From NCBI RefSeq assembly GCF_000252995.1, contig NC_015761.1:3348001-3412000 (forward strand): a stretch of DNA of 64,000 nt, read 5' to 3'. The notes below the pieces were generated by a model, which was not told the DNA's origin, did not search any database, and saw only the letters and a program-made list of their open reading frames with translations. Below are positions 56,579 to 64,000 of the stretch, one piece after another. How positions within the stretch are numbered: position 1 is the first letter of the stretch; the number at the start of each line of letters is the position of its first letter. This DNA comes from Salmonella bongori NCTC 12419 (lineage in GTDB: Bacteria > Pseudomonadota > Gammaproteobacteria > Enterobacterales > Enterobacteriaceae). The translations under genes were made by a program, and so were the position numbers.

Positions 56579-58972
56579 TTAGCGTTTTGCCTGCCAGATA
56601 CGGGCCTGATAATCGCGAATAGAGCGATCCGAACTGAACATACCGCAGCGCGCGGTATTGAGGATCGCAGCACGCGTCCACGCTTCCTGGTCGCGATACA
56701 GCGTATCCACCTGCTTTTGCGCCTCGACATAAGCGATGAAGTCCGCCATGACCAGATACGGGTCGCCCCCCTGTTTGCCGAGGCTATGTAGCATCTGGTC
56801 AAAGGCATGTTTATCGCCATCGCTGTATTTACCGCTCTCCAGCTCTTTCAACACCGCATCCAGTACTTTGTCTTTTTTACGCCATTTCACCGGATCGTAG
56901 CCCCTGGCTTTAAGCGCCTTCACCTCTTCCACGGTATGGCCAAAGATAAAGATATTCTCTTCGCCCACTTTCTCGGCGATTTCGACATTGGCGCCGTCCA
57001 GTGTCCCTACTGTCAACGCCCCATTCAGCGCCAGCTTCATGTTGCCGGTGCCGGAAGCTTCTTTCCCGGCAGTAGAAATTTGCTCGGAGATATCCGCCGC
57101 CGGAATGAGCATTTCCGCCGCCGAAACACAGTAATCCGGCAGGAAGACCACCTTCAGCTTATCGCCCACCGCCGGATCGTTATTAATGGTTTCCGCTACC
57201 TTATTGATAGCAAAAATGATGTTCTTTGCCAGGTAATAGCCCGGTGCCGCCTTCGCGCCAAACAGGAATACACGCGGCACGCGGTCAGCCTGCGGATTTT
57301 CGCGAATCTCTTTATACAGCGCCAGAATATGTAGCAGATTCAGGTGTTGGCGCTTGTACTCATGCAGACGTTTGATCTGAATGTCAAAAATCGCATGGCT
57401 TGAAATCTCAATGCCAGTACGAGTTTTAATATATTTCACCAGGCGCTCTTTATTCGCCTGTTTGATATCACGATACTGCTGGCGGAAGGTGGCGTCATCC
57501 GCGTATTTTTCGAGGTTGATCAACTGGTCGAGATCGTTAGCCCATTCTTTTTTCAGCGTTTTATCCAGCAGCGCCGCAAGTTGTGGATTGCACTGCTTAA
57601 TCCAGCGGCGCGGCGTAATACCGTTGGTGACGTTATGGAACTTATTCGGCCAAAGCTGGTGATATTCCGGGAACAGATCTTTCACCACCAGATCGGAGTG
57701 CAGCGCCGCCACACCGTTGACCGCAAAGCCGCTAACCACGCACATATTGGCCATTCGCACCTGTCGATCATGCACTACCGCCAGTTTTGCCCATACCTGC
57801 TTATCGCCCGGCCAGGTGTTATTGACCAGCGCCTTAAAGCGGTCATTAATCTGTTTGATAATCTGCATGTGGCGCGGCAATAGGGCTTTAATTAACTTCT
57901 CGTCCCAGCACTCCAGCGCTTCCGGCATCAGGGTATGGTTGGTATAGGCGAAGGTGTTGCGGGTAATAGCCCAGGCTTCATCCCAGCTCATCTGGTGTTC
58001 ATCCAGCAATACGCGCAGCAGTTCGGGAATCGCGATGGTCGGGTGGGTGTCATTTAGCTGAATGACCTCATAATCCGCCAGTTCATGCAGTTTTCGTCCG
58101 GCCAGATGATGGCGACGCAGAATATCCGCTACCGAGCAGGCGCACTGGAAATATTGCTGCATCAAACGCAATTTTTTACCCGCCGTATGGTTATCGTTGG
58201 GATAAAGCACTTTCGTCAGTTTTTCCGCATCGATACCCTGCTGTTCCGCACGCAGGAAAGCGCCATCGTTGAATTTAGTCAAATCAAACGGATGCGCGTG
58301 AGTCGCTTGCCACAAACGCAGCGGCTGCGCTACGCCATTACGATAGCCCAGTACCGGCAAATCCCAGGCCTGGCCGGTGATCACAAAACCCGGTTCCCAG
58401 CGTCCGTCTTTTGTGACTTTACCGCCGATCCCCACCTGGACGTCCAGCACCTCGTTATGGCGGAACCACGGGTAGCTGCCGCGATGCCAGTCATCCGGCG
58501 CTTCCATTTGCTTGCCTTCAACAAATGATTGACGGAACAGTCCATACTGATAGTTCAGACCATAACCGATGGCAGACTGCCCGACGGTCGCCATTGAATC
58601 AAGGAAGCAGGCAGCCAGACGTCCCAGGCCGCCGTTACCGAGCGCCGGGTCGACTTCCTCTTCCAGCAGATCGGTCAGATTGATATCATGCGCTTTCAGC
58701 ACATCGCTAACATCCTGGTACCACCCCAAATTGAGCAGATTATTTCCCGTCAGGCGGCCAATCAGAAATTCCATAGAAATATAGTTCACATGGCGTTGCT
58801 CTTTTGCCGGTTGCGCTACCGGCTGCGCGCTCAGTAATTCCGCCAGCGCACCGCTAATGGCCTGCCACCACTGACGAGGCGTCATGTCGGAAGCCGACAA
58901 TAAACCGAAACGCTGCCACTGACGCGTCAGGGCGCCCTCAAATTGCTCTTTATTGAATATGGGCTGTGACAT
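56579..58972 (-). CDS. malP: Maltodextrin phosphorylase
   Basis: A 797-residue GT35 phosphorylase that releases glucose-1-phosphate from maltodextrins. The PLP-lysine site lies in KEASGTGNMKLALNGALT near 638. Other family segments are GNGGLGRLAACFLDS and NDTHPTIAIPELLR. The start MSQPIFNKEQFEGAL lies downstream of MalT boxes; it heads malPQ, which MalT activates with maltotriose. Confidence 0.98.
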   Translation of the reverse strand: MSQPIFNKEQFEGALTRQWQRFGLLSASDMTPRQWWQAISGALAELLSAQPVAQPAKEQRHVNYISMEFLIGRLTGNNLLNLGWYQDVSDVLKAHDINLTDLLEEEVDPALGNGGLGRLAACFLDSMATVGQSAIGYGLNYQYGLFRQSFVEGKQMEAPDDWHRGSYPWFRHNEVLDVQVGIGGKVTKDGRWEPGFVITGQAWDLPVLGYRNGVAQPLRLWQATHAHPFDLTKFNDGAFLRAEQQGIDAEKLTKVLYPNDNHTAGKKLRLMQQYFQCACSVADILRRHHLAGRKLHELADYEVIQLNDTHPTIAIPELLRVLLDEHQMSWDEAWAITRNTFAYTNHTLMPEALECWDEKLIKALLPRHMQIIKQINDRFKALVNNTWPGDKQVWAKLAVVHDRQVRMANMCVVSGFAVNGVAALHSDLVVKDLFPEYHQLWPNKFHNVTNGITPRRWIKQCNPQLAALLDKTLKKEWANDLDQLINLEKYADDATFRQQYRDIKQANKERLVKYIKTRTGIEISSHAIFDIQIKRLHEYKRQHLNLLHILALYKEIRENPQADRVPRVFLFGAKAAPGYYLAKNIIFAINKVAETINNDPAVGDKLKVVFLPDYCVSAAEMLIPAADISEQISTAGKEASGTGNMKLALNGALTVGTLDGANVEIAEKVGEENIFIFGHTVEEVKALKARGYDPVKWRKKDKVLDAVLKELESGKYSDGDKHAFDQMLHSLGKQGGDPYLVMADFIAYVEAQKQVDTLYRDQEAWTRAAILNTARCGMFSSDRSIRDYQARIWQAKR

Positions 58973-59037
58973 AGGAAATCCGTCCTCAGGTAATAAAACA
59001 ACGTTATCGTTAGTTTGCCAGGCTCGCTGTTAGCCTT

Positions 59038-59083
59038 CCTCCTCCCGACAGGGATTAGGCAGGGAGGAGGTGCGGGGATGAGC
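59038..59083. promoter_or_regulatory. MalT-box cluster of the malPQ promoter
   Basis: Four matches to GGGGAkGAGG: one on the minus strand, in the direction of malP (59038-59047, CGGGAGGAGG, 9 of 10). Three lie on the plus strand: 59050-59059 (8 of 10), 59061-59070 (9 of 10) and 59074-59083 (9 of 10). The minus-strand reading then passes into a TAACGATAACG-type -10 region before malP, as in E. coli. MalT dependence is established for malPQ. The remainder of the 379-base gap up to hcp (59084-59351) is AT-rich with no gene or clear promoter. Confidence 0.8.
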
Positions 59084-59351
59084 ATAAAAGTGTGATCGCC
59101 GCCACTTTATAAGTGCCACAATACGAATAAATCGGCGTACTTCACCTGAGACATTCCGTCTGGTTTGACAAGAATCCGCATAATACTACGCAAGAAGAGG
59201 TGACTAAATATTAGTTATAATTATTACAAAAAGTACTATGCCCGCTATTTTTAAATAATAAGACGGTTGCAATTAAAATACACCAGGAGCACACTGAGGT
59301 AAATCTTCGTCAAGAGATAATACATCAAACAAATAATATCCGGAGAAACAT

Positions 59352-59831
59352 ATGGCGAATTTATCCCGGATAACACTTAAAGGTGAGCTACAGGGCGATA
59401 TTTCAGAAAACTGCGGTTCCAGAAACTCTATAGGAAATAAATCTCAGACGAATCATATCAATCAAATTATGATTTATGCTCTGGAGCATGAGACAACGCG
59501 TCAACAGAACGTTAATCATCACGAACTTCAGATCATCAAACCTGTTGATCGTTCGTCCCCTTTGCTGAACAAAGCGATCAACGATAACGAAACACTGGAG
59601 TGCGAAATATTCCTCTATCGCACCACCCCTACAGGAATGCAGGAAGTCTATTATAAAATTAAATTATTCAAAGCACATATATCAAACATTAAACTAATAG
59701 TTCCTCACAATATTATTGAAAACGGAAACGAAGCACAGGAACGAGTTTCGTTTATTTATGAATCGATTAGTTGGGAACATTGTATGGCAAATACCAGTGC
59801 TTATAGTTTGTGGAGTGAACGAACTTTCTGA
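59352..59831 (+). CDS. Hcp-family type VI secretion protein (orphan)
   Basis: A 159-residue protein. The N-terminus (MANLSRITLKGELQGDISE, then CGSRNSIGN at 21-29) carries the enterobacterial Hcp signature (G-x-I-S-x-x-C-G-x-x-x-S-I-G-N). The later part (TLECEIFLYRT, YKIKLFKAHISNIKL, VSFIYESISWEH) has the alternating beta strands of the Hcp barrel. Hcp forms the hexameric tube of type VI secretion and also carries effectors in its lumen. No other T6SS structural gene is nearby, so this is an orphan copy that would need a system encoded elsewhere. A GGAG ribosome site precedes the ATG. It is followed after 29 bases by a putative effector. Confidence 0.78.
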   Translation: MANLSRITLKGELQGDISENCGSRNSIGNKSQTNHINQIMIYALEHETTRQQNVNHHELQIIKPVDRSSPLLNKAINDNETLECEIFLYRTTPTGMQEVYYKIKLFKAHISNIKLIVPHNIIENGNEAQERVSFIYESISWEHCMANTSAYSLWSERTF

Positions 59832-59860
59832 CGCCAGATATCTCTTGATAAGGAAACATC

Positions 59861-60727
59861 ATGCGTAAACGTAACGCTATGTTAAATGGCAACTCACTCC
59901 GGTTTCATGACGAACGGCCGCAGGCAAGTGATTTTAATAGCTGGCATACCATGAACCCTGTACAGCGCGATATGGCCTTTATGGACGGCTCATTTATCAC
60001 ACAAAGCCATCACATCTTGCTGCTTACCCTCGAAGAAGCACAACAGGTGACAGACGATTTAATGGGCGGAGTGGATAAATTTTTCTCCTACCGTGCAGCG
60101 CCAGGTAATATTAAAGATGGCCTGGATGGCTTCCGCAGTCTCTCTAAGCTCACCACCTATTACAATTCCGCACAAGAGCTGGTCTTTAATTTCAGGGCAA
60201 TCCGCATTAAAGCCATTGAATACAAAGTCGGCGGTAAAACCTATATCAAAATTACAGGGTACCCTGCCCTGCGCCGGATTCTTAACGGAACCCGCTACGG
60301 CGCAGGACATCCTCAGATGTTGGAAATGGCATTGGGTAAACGTGGGCTTTATAACAATATCCGAAATGGCGTCAAATATTGCATTTACTTCTCACTTGCC
60401 TGGCGGGCAATAGAACTTATCTTTAAGTCTGATTATGATCTGGTGGATTTTTTGGTGGATATCTCAATGGATGCTGCAAAAGCGGTGGTGTCGGGGGTAG
60501 TGATTGGGGTCATTGGAGGGATAGCGATATTATTTAGTGCACCAATATTCTTTACTACCGTCTGCATCGTCATATCAGGATTCGCACTTAATGCGAAATT
60601 AAACTCTCTTGATGAAAACACAGGATTGTCAAATTCATTAAAAGAAAAATTGCGAGATTATGTAATCCATAATAAAAACAGAATTGGTAATTATGGTTTT
60701 AACTCACCATATTTTTATTCTTTTTAA
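59861..60727 (+). CDS. Putative membrane-acting effector linked to hcp
   Basis: A 288-residue protein with no motif I can name firmly. Residues 1-165 are hydrophilic with mixed charge (SWHTMNPVQRDMAFMDGSF; LLLTLEEAQQVTDDLMGG). Residues 171-188 are hydrophobic, and 193-243 form a long hydrophobic block (SGVVIGVIGGIAILFSAP and FFTTVCIVISGFAL). The segment DLVDFLVDISMDAAKAVVSG resembles, from memory, the E. coli membrane protein YafU, itself probably a remnant of such a toxin. A soluble region followed by a hydrophobic hairpin suits a pore-forming or membrane-disrupting effector. Position between hcp and a small membrane protein supports an effector-immunity reading. Function is inferred. Ribosome site AAGGA at 59850. 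Confidence 0.55.
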   Translation: MRKRNAMLNGNSLRFHDERPQASDFNSWHTMNPVQRDMAFMDGSFITQSHHILLLTLEEAQQVTDDLMGGVDKFFSYRAAPGNIKDGLDGFRSLSKLTTYYNSAQELVFNFRAIRIKAIEYKVGGKTYIKITGYPALRRILNGTRYGAGHPQMLEMALGKRGLYNNIRNGVKYCIYFSLAWRAIELIFKSDYDLVDFLVDISMDAAKAVVSGVVIGVIGGIAILFSAPIFFTTVCIVISGFALNAKLNSLDENTGLSNSLKEKLRDYVIHNKNRIGNYGFNSPYFYSF

Positions 60728-60736
60728 GAGGGTTAT

Positions 60737-61168
60737 ATGAAAAAAATATATATGCGCCTGATGGCTATTCTTGTCATTTTTTTTCTCCTTTGGATTCTTG
60801 ACACACAACTCTTTGGGTACGTAATGACTGATTTTTTATCCATCATAAAAATGGGTGATATTGTTTCCTATAATCATACATTTGTGCTAATAGGCGGAAT
60901 ACCTACTATTATGATGATGACTATCAGTTTCGTCAGAATTCTGTTCAGCAAAAGCGTTAAATATCAAAATTTCCCCAAATCGATTGAGGCGTGGGTTACG
61001 TGTGCCGTCGTAATCCCCTTTGCAATAGGTTTGATTGCAGACTGTATTGTACCCTTTTTCTTTCTGGCATCGTCATACACCCGTTGCCCTCAAGAAAAAT
61101 TTGATGATTATCATGTCGTTGATATCTCACTCTGCGAAAATATCGTAGATAACCGTAGGTTTTGGTAA
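60737..61168 (+). CDS. Putative immunity protein (three-helix membrane protein)
   Basis: A 143-residue protein with three hydrophobic helices (about 8-28, 47-69 and 84-112) and a short soluble tail with two Cys (YTRCPQEKF and ISLCENIVDNRRFW). It may belong to the DUF1240 group of enterobacterial membrane proteins (recalled, not searched). It begins nine bases after the putative effector, behind AGAGGG. Inner-membrane immunity proteins are the usual partners of pore-forming toxins. Two decayed copies follow. Confidence 0.6.
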   Translation: MKKIYMRLMAILVIFFLLWILDTQLFGYVMTDFLSIIKMGDIVSYNHTFVLIGGIPTIMMMTISFVRILFSKSVKYQNFPKSIEAWVTCAVVIPFAIGLIADCIVPFFFLASSYTRCPQEKFDDYHVVDISLCENIVDNRRFW

Positions 61169-61259
61169 TCGCCTCATGCAAATGCTTCTTTTGTGAGCAA
61201 CAATGCAGATCTTTAAATCTGATATTCTCAATATTTCTACTTATTCTAAAAAGAATGGC

Positions 61260-61653
61260 ATGAAAATAATATACATACGAGTTTGGGTTTTTATTATGAT
61301 ATTTTCCCTAATCGCTGTGCTTTATAGTTTATTATTTGGCAGAACAATGACTGAATTTTTATCATTAATAAAAATGGAAAATATTATCTCTTATGACAAG
61401 ACATGTGCACTGATAGGCTCAATACCATTGATAGGTTATACAGTAATTGCTCTCGTCAGAGTTTTTCTTAGTCAAGATGTATAGTACCGTTCCCTTCCCG
61501 CTCCTTTTGAAAGCTTAGTCCTCGCTACTATCACTGTTTCCTTTGCTATTGGCATTTTCATACACATCTTGTCCCCATAAGAAACTTCATGATTTCTACG
61601 TTACAGATATCGAATTGTGTAAAACTGTCGTAGATAATCGCGGCTTGTGGTAA
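61260..61653 (+). pseudogene. Decayed second copy of the putative immunity gene
   Basis: From ATG 61260 the product MKIIYIRVWVFIMIFSL...GRTMTEFLSLIKMENIISYDKT parallels the intact gene (FGYVMTDFLSIIKMGDIVSYNHT). It then hits TAG at 61482-61484. The same frame continues with similarity (VLATITVSFAIGIF), then a deletion and frame change near 61560 loses the third helix. The remaining frame reads SYTSCPHKKLHDFY...CKTVVDNRGLW to TAA at 61651, matching the intact ending. Confidence 0.82.
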
Positions 61654-61724
61654 CGGATTCATAATAAAAATTTAACGGTTAAGGTTTTAATCCACTCTAT
61701 TTCTACTCTTTTCAAGGAAGTGAT

Positions 61725-61840
61725 ATGAAAATATATAGGCGCTTGATAGCCTCTCTCAATCCTATTCCTTTACACCCAGGCAATATATTATCTGGTTCGT
61801 TAATGAACGATAGTTATCTCTAATAAAAATGGATATAAAA
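61725..61840 (+). pseudogene. Remnant of a third immunity-gene copy
   Basis: An ATG at 61725 behind AAGGAAG reads MKIYRRLIASL, like MKKIYMRLMAIL of the intact gene. After frame changes, LSLIKMDI at about 61814-61837 matches LSIIKMGDI. Nothing further is recognisable. Confidence 0.65.
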
Positions 61841-62025
61841 ATCTGCAAAAGCCATAGTCAATAACGGTTCTTACTAAAAATTATCACTAAAAGTAACAAT
61901 CAAGGTAGTTCTATAAGAGCACATTATGATCATCAGATGGCGCGCAATCACGATCCTTGACCAAACATCTCAACAACTACGCCTCTTGCCAACGGTCTCA
62001 GTACGAGTCCATCATTTTAAGAATT
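61841..62025. other. Non-coding remainder of the acquired segment
   Basis: No gene, repeat or operator is recognised here. The stretch ends where the sequence begins to align with the E. coli malT promoter. Confidence 0.4.
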
Positions 62026-62102
62026 TGTGACCAAGCGCAAAATAAGACAGTCCAATCCCGGACATAACTTGCAATAAATCTTAATCTGGCCGACCTTATA
62101 TC
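62026..62102 (+). promoter_or_regulatory. malT promoter with CRP site
   Basis: TGTGA-CCAAGC-GCAAA (62026-62041) is placed like the CRP site of E. coli malT. Downstream, tctggccgaccttata (62085-62100) is conserved, with a TATATC -10 at 62097-62102. The leader attaattacgaagcgcaaaa is conserved as well. CRP activation of malT is established in E. coli. Confidence 0.78.
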
Positions 62103-62164
62103 TATTAATTACGAAGCGCAAAAAAAATCGCAGTTCCCCCATTCCTCACAGTGAAGTGATTGCT

Positions 62165-64000
62165 ATGTTGATTCCGTCTAAATTAAGTCGTCCGGTTCGT
62201 CTCGACCATACCGTGGTTCGGGAGCGGCTGTTGGCTAAACTTTCCGGCGCGAACAATTTCAGGCTTGCTCTGGTAACCAGTCCTGCTGGCTATGGGAAAA
62301 CCACGCTTGTCTCGCAATGGGCGGCGGGCAAAAATGAGTTAGGCTGGTTCTCTCTCGATGAAGGCGATAACCAGCAAGAGCGATTCGCCAGTTACCTCAT
62401 CGCCGCTATTCAACAGGCCACCGGCGGACACTGTACGACCAGCGAAGCGATGGCGCAAAAACGTCAGTACGCCAGTCTGACCTCCCTCTTCGCCCAACTG
62501 TTTATTGAACTGGCGCAGTGGCATCGCCCGCTCTACCTGGTCATTGATGATTACCATCTGATTACTAATCCGGTGATTCACGACGCGATGCGCTTTTTCT
62601 TACGCCACCAGCCAGAAAATGTCACCCTGGTCGTGTTATCGCGTAATTTGCCGCAACTGGGTATCGCAAACTTACGTGTGCGCGATCAGCTGCTGGAAAT
62701 CGGTAGCCAACAACTGGCTTTTAACCATCAGGAAGCAAAGCAATTTTTTGACCGCCGTCTCTCCTCGCCGATTGAAGCCGCCGAAAGCAGCCGCATGTGC
62801 GACGACGTTGCCGGCTGGGCGACGGCGCTCCAGCTAATCGCCCTTTCCGCCCGTCAGAATAGCCACTCGGCGCACCAGTCCGCCCGGCGTCTTGCAGGTA
62901 TTAACGCCAGCCACCTGTCCGACTACCTGGTGGATGAAGTCCTGGATAATGTGGATGTCAGCACCCGACATTTTTTACTTAAAAGCGCAATCTTACGCTC
63001 AATGAATGATGTACTGATCGGTCGCGTGACCGGCGAAGAGAATGGCCAGATGCGGCTGGAGGAGATCGAGCGTCAGGGATTGTTCCTGCAACGCATGGAC
63101 GACACGGGCGAATGGTTCAGTTATCACCCGCTATTTGGTAGCTTTTTACGCCAGCGCTGCCAGTGGGAACTGTCTGCGGAACTACCGGAGATCCACCGCG
63201 CTGCGGCGGAAAGCTGGATGGAACAAGGTTTCCCCAGCGAGGCGATTCATCATGCGCTGGCGGCGGGCGATGCGCAAATGTTGCGCGATATCCTGCTTAA
63301 TCATGCATGGGGGCTGTTTAATCATAGCGAACTGGCGCTGCTGGAAGAGTCATTAAAAGCATTGCCGTGGGAAAGCCTGCTGGAAAACCCGCGGCTGGTA
63401 TTGCTGCAGGCATGGCTGATGCAGAGCCAACACCGCTACAGTGAAGTAAATACGCTGCTGGCGCGCGCCGAGCAAGAGATTAAGGGGGTCATGGACGACA
63501 CGTTACATGCGGAGTTTAACGCGCTACGCGCTCAGGTCGCCATCAATGACGGCAACCCGGAAGAAGCGGAGCGACTGGCAAAACTGGCGCTGGATGAACT
63601 TCCTCTCGCCTGGTTTTATAGCCGCATCGTCGCGACCTCTGTCCACGGCGAGGTTCTGCATTGTAAAGGCGATCTCAGCCAGTCTTTATCGCTGATGCAG
63701 CAAACCGAGCAAATGGCGCGCCATCATGATGTCTGGCATTACGCGCTGTGGAGCCTGATTCAACAAAGTGAGATTCAGTTCGCCCAGGGATTCCTGCAGG
63801 CCGCATGGGAAACGCAGGAAAGAGCCTTCCAGCTGATTAAAGAGCAACATCTGGAACAGTTGCCGATGCATGAGTTTCTGGTACGTATTCGCGCGCAGTT
63901 ACTGTGGGCATGGGCGCGCCTTGATGAAGCGGAAGCCTCGGCCCGCAGCGGTATCGCCGTGCTGTCCACGTTTCAGCCGCAGCAACAGTTACAGTGTTTG
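62165..64000 (+). CDS. malT: Maltose regulon activator MalT (5' part)
   Basis: The frame is open from ATG 62165 to the window edge: 612 codons of about 901. It starts MLIPSKLSRPVRLDHTVVR. The Walker A motif SPAGYGKTTLVSQW (near 36-49) and the Walker B-like LYLVIDDYHL mark the STAND-type ATPase domain. The long helical/SUPR sensor region follows (HRYSEVNTLLARAEQE). The C-terminal LuxR-type DNA-binding domain lies beyond the window. MalT, with ATP and maltotriose, activates malPQ and other mal genes. Its separation from malP by a 3.2-kb segment is unusual. Confidence 0.96.
   Translation, partial: MLIPSKLSRPVRLDHTVVRERLLAKLSGANNFRLALVTSPAGYGKTTLVSQWAAGKNELGWFSLDEGDNQQERFASYLIAAIQQATGGHCTTSEAMAQKRQYASLTSLFAQLFIELAQWHRPLYLVIDDYHLITNPVIHDAMRFFLRHQPENVTLVVLSRNLPQLGIANLRVRDQLLEIGSQQLAFNHQEAKQFFDRRLSSPIEAAESSRMCDDVAGWATALQLIALSARQNSHSAHQSARRLAGINASHLSDYLVDEVLDNVDVSTRHFLLKSAILRSMNDVLIGRVTGEENGQMRLEEIERQGLFLQRMDDTGEWFSYHPLFGSFLRQRCQWELSAELPEIHRAAAESWMEQGFPSEAIHHALAAGDAQMLRDILLNHAWGLFNHSELALLEESLKALPWESLLENPRLVLLQAWLMQSQHRYSEVNTLLARAEQEIKGVMDDTLHAEFNALRAQVAINDGNPEEAERLAKLALDELPLAWFYSRIVATSVHGEVLHCKGDLSQSLSLMQQTEQMARHHDVWHYALWSLIQQSEIQFAQGFLQAAWETQERAFQLIKEQHLEQLPMHEFLVRIRAQLLWAWARLDEAEASARSGIAVLSTFQPQQQLQCL

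Noticed and set aside
59166..59190. A sigma70 promoter for hcp (TTGACA followed by CATAATACT)
   Set aside because: The -10-like TAATAC lies only about 10 bases after TTGACA, too close for a normal promoter.
59352..59831. Reading the hcp gene as part of a full type VI secretion cluster
   Set aside because: No sheath, baseplate, TssJLM, ClpV or VgrG gene occurs in the window; only an orphan hcp is supported.
62069..62102. TTGCAA as the -35 element of malT
   Set aside because: The spacing to the conserved -10 is 22 bases; malT is CRP-dependent and does not need a good -35 element.

Overview
The window is a stretch of enterobacterial chromosome that reads as Salmonella enterica. Nearly every gene has the size, order and motifs of the E. 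coli/Salmonella 75-76 min region. The Salmonella-type features are bigA lying between cysG and yhfL-trpS (where E. coli K-12 carries the frl/yhf cluster) and igaA beside mrcA-nudE. The serovar or subspecies cannot be decided from the sequence. From memory, S. Typhimurium LT2 has malP next to malT, so the hcp island described below suggests a different lineage.

Layout. 1-5000: yhfK (3' part, +), then a minus-strand run yhfG-fic-pabA-argD, and ppiA (-). 5000-11900: tsgA (+), then the anaerobic nitrite block nirB-nirD-nirC-cysG (+), behind an FNR/NarL-type promoter. NirBD is the cytoplasmic NADH nitrite reductase, NirC the nitrite channel, and CysG makes the siroheme that NirB needs. An ERIC-like repeat carrying an array of hairpins sits between nirD and nirC. 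12180-18230: bigA, a 2016-residue autotransporter-like surface protein, followed by the small lipoprotein gene yhfL. 18742-25256 (-): the aroK-aroB-damX-dam-rpe-gph-trpS superoperon. 25721-29037 (-): hofMNOPQ, a pilus/competence-like secretin cluster. 29158-36871: mrcA (+), nudE (-), igaA-yrfG-hslR-hslO (+). 36982-42869: yhgE (-), pckA (+), envZ and ompR (-). 43096-49318: greB, tex, feoA-feoB-feoC (+). 49542-54341: rpn/yhgA (+), bioH (-), gntX-nfuA (+), gntT (+). 54491-58972: malQ and malP (-). The window ends inside malT (+).

The most unusual part is 59100-62020, between the malP promoter and the conserved malT promoter. It holds an orphan hcp-type gene (type VI secretion tube/cargo protein), a 288-residue gene with a strongly hydrophobic C-terminal segment (candidate effector), a small three-helix membrane protein (candidate immunity protein), and two decayed extra copies of that candidate immunity gene. 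No other type VI structural gene is present. By eye the block is AT-rich compared with its neighbours. It looks like a horizontally acquired effector-immunity cassette.

Regulatory sites read directly include tandem ARG boxes before argD, CRP-type palindromes before ppiA/tsgA, pckA and malT, FNR and NarL/NarP-type sites before nirB, FNR- and Fur-type sites before feoA, GntR-type sites before gntT and four MalT-box matches before malP. REP/BIME palindromes lie between many transcription units.
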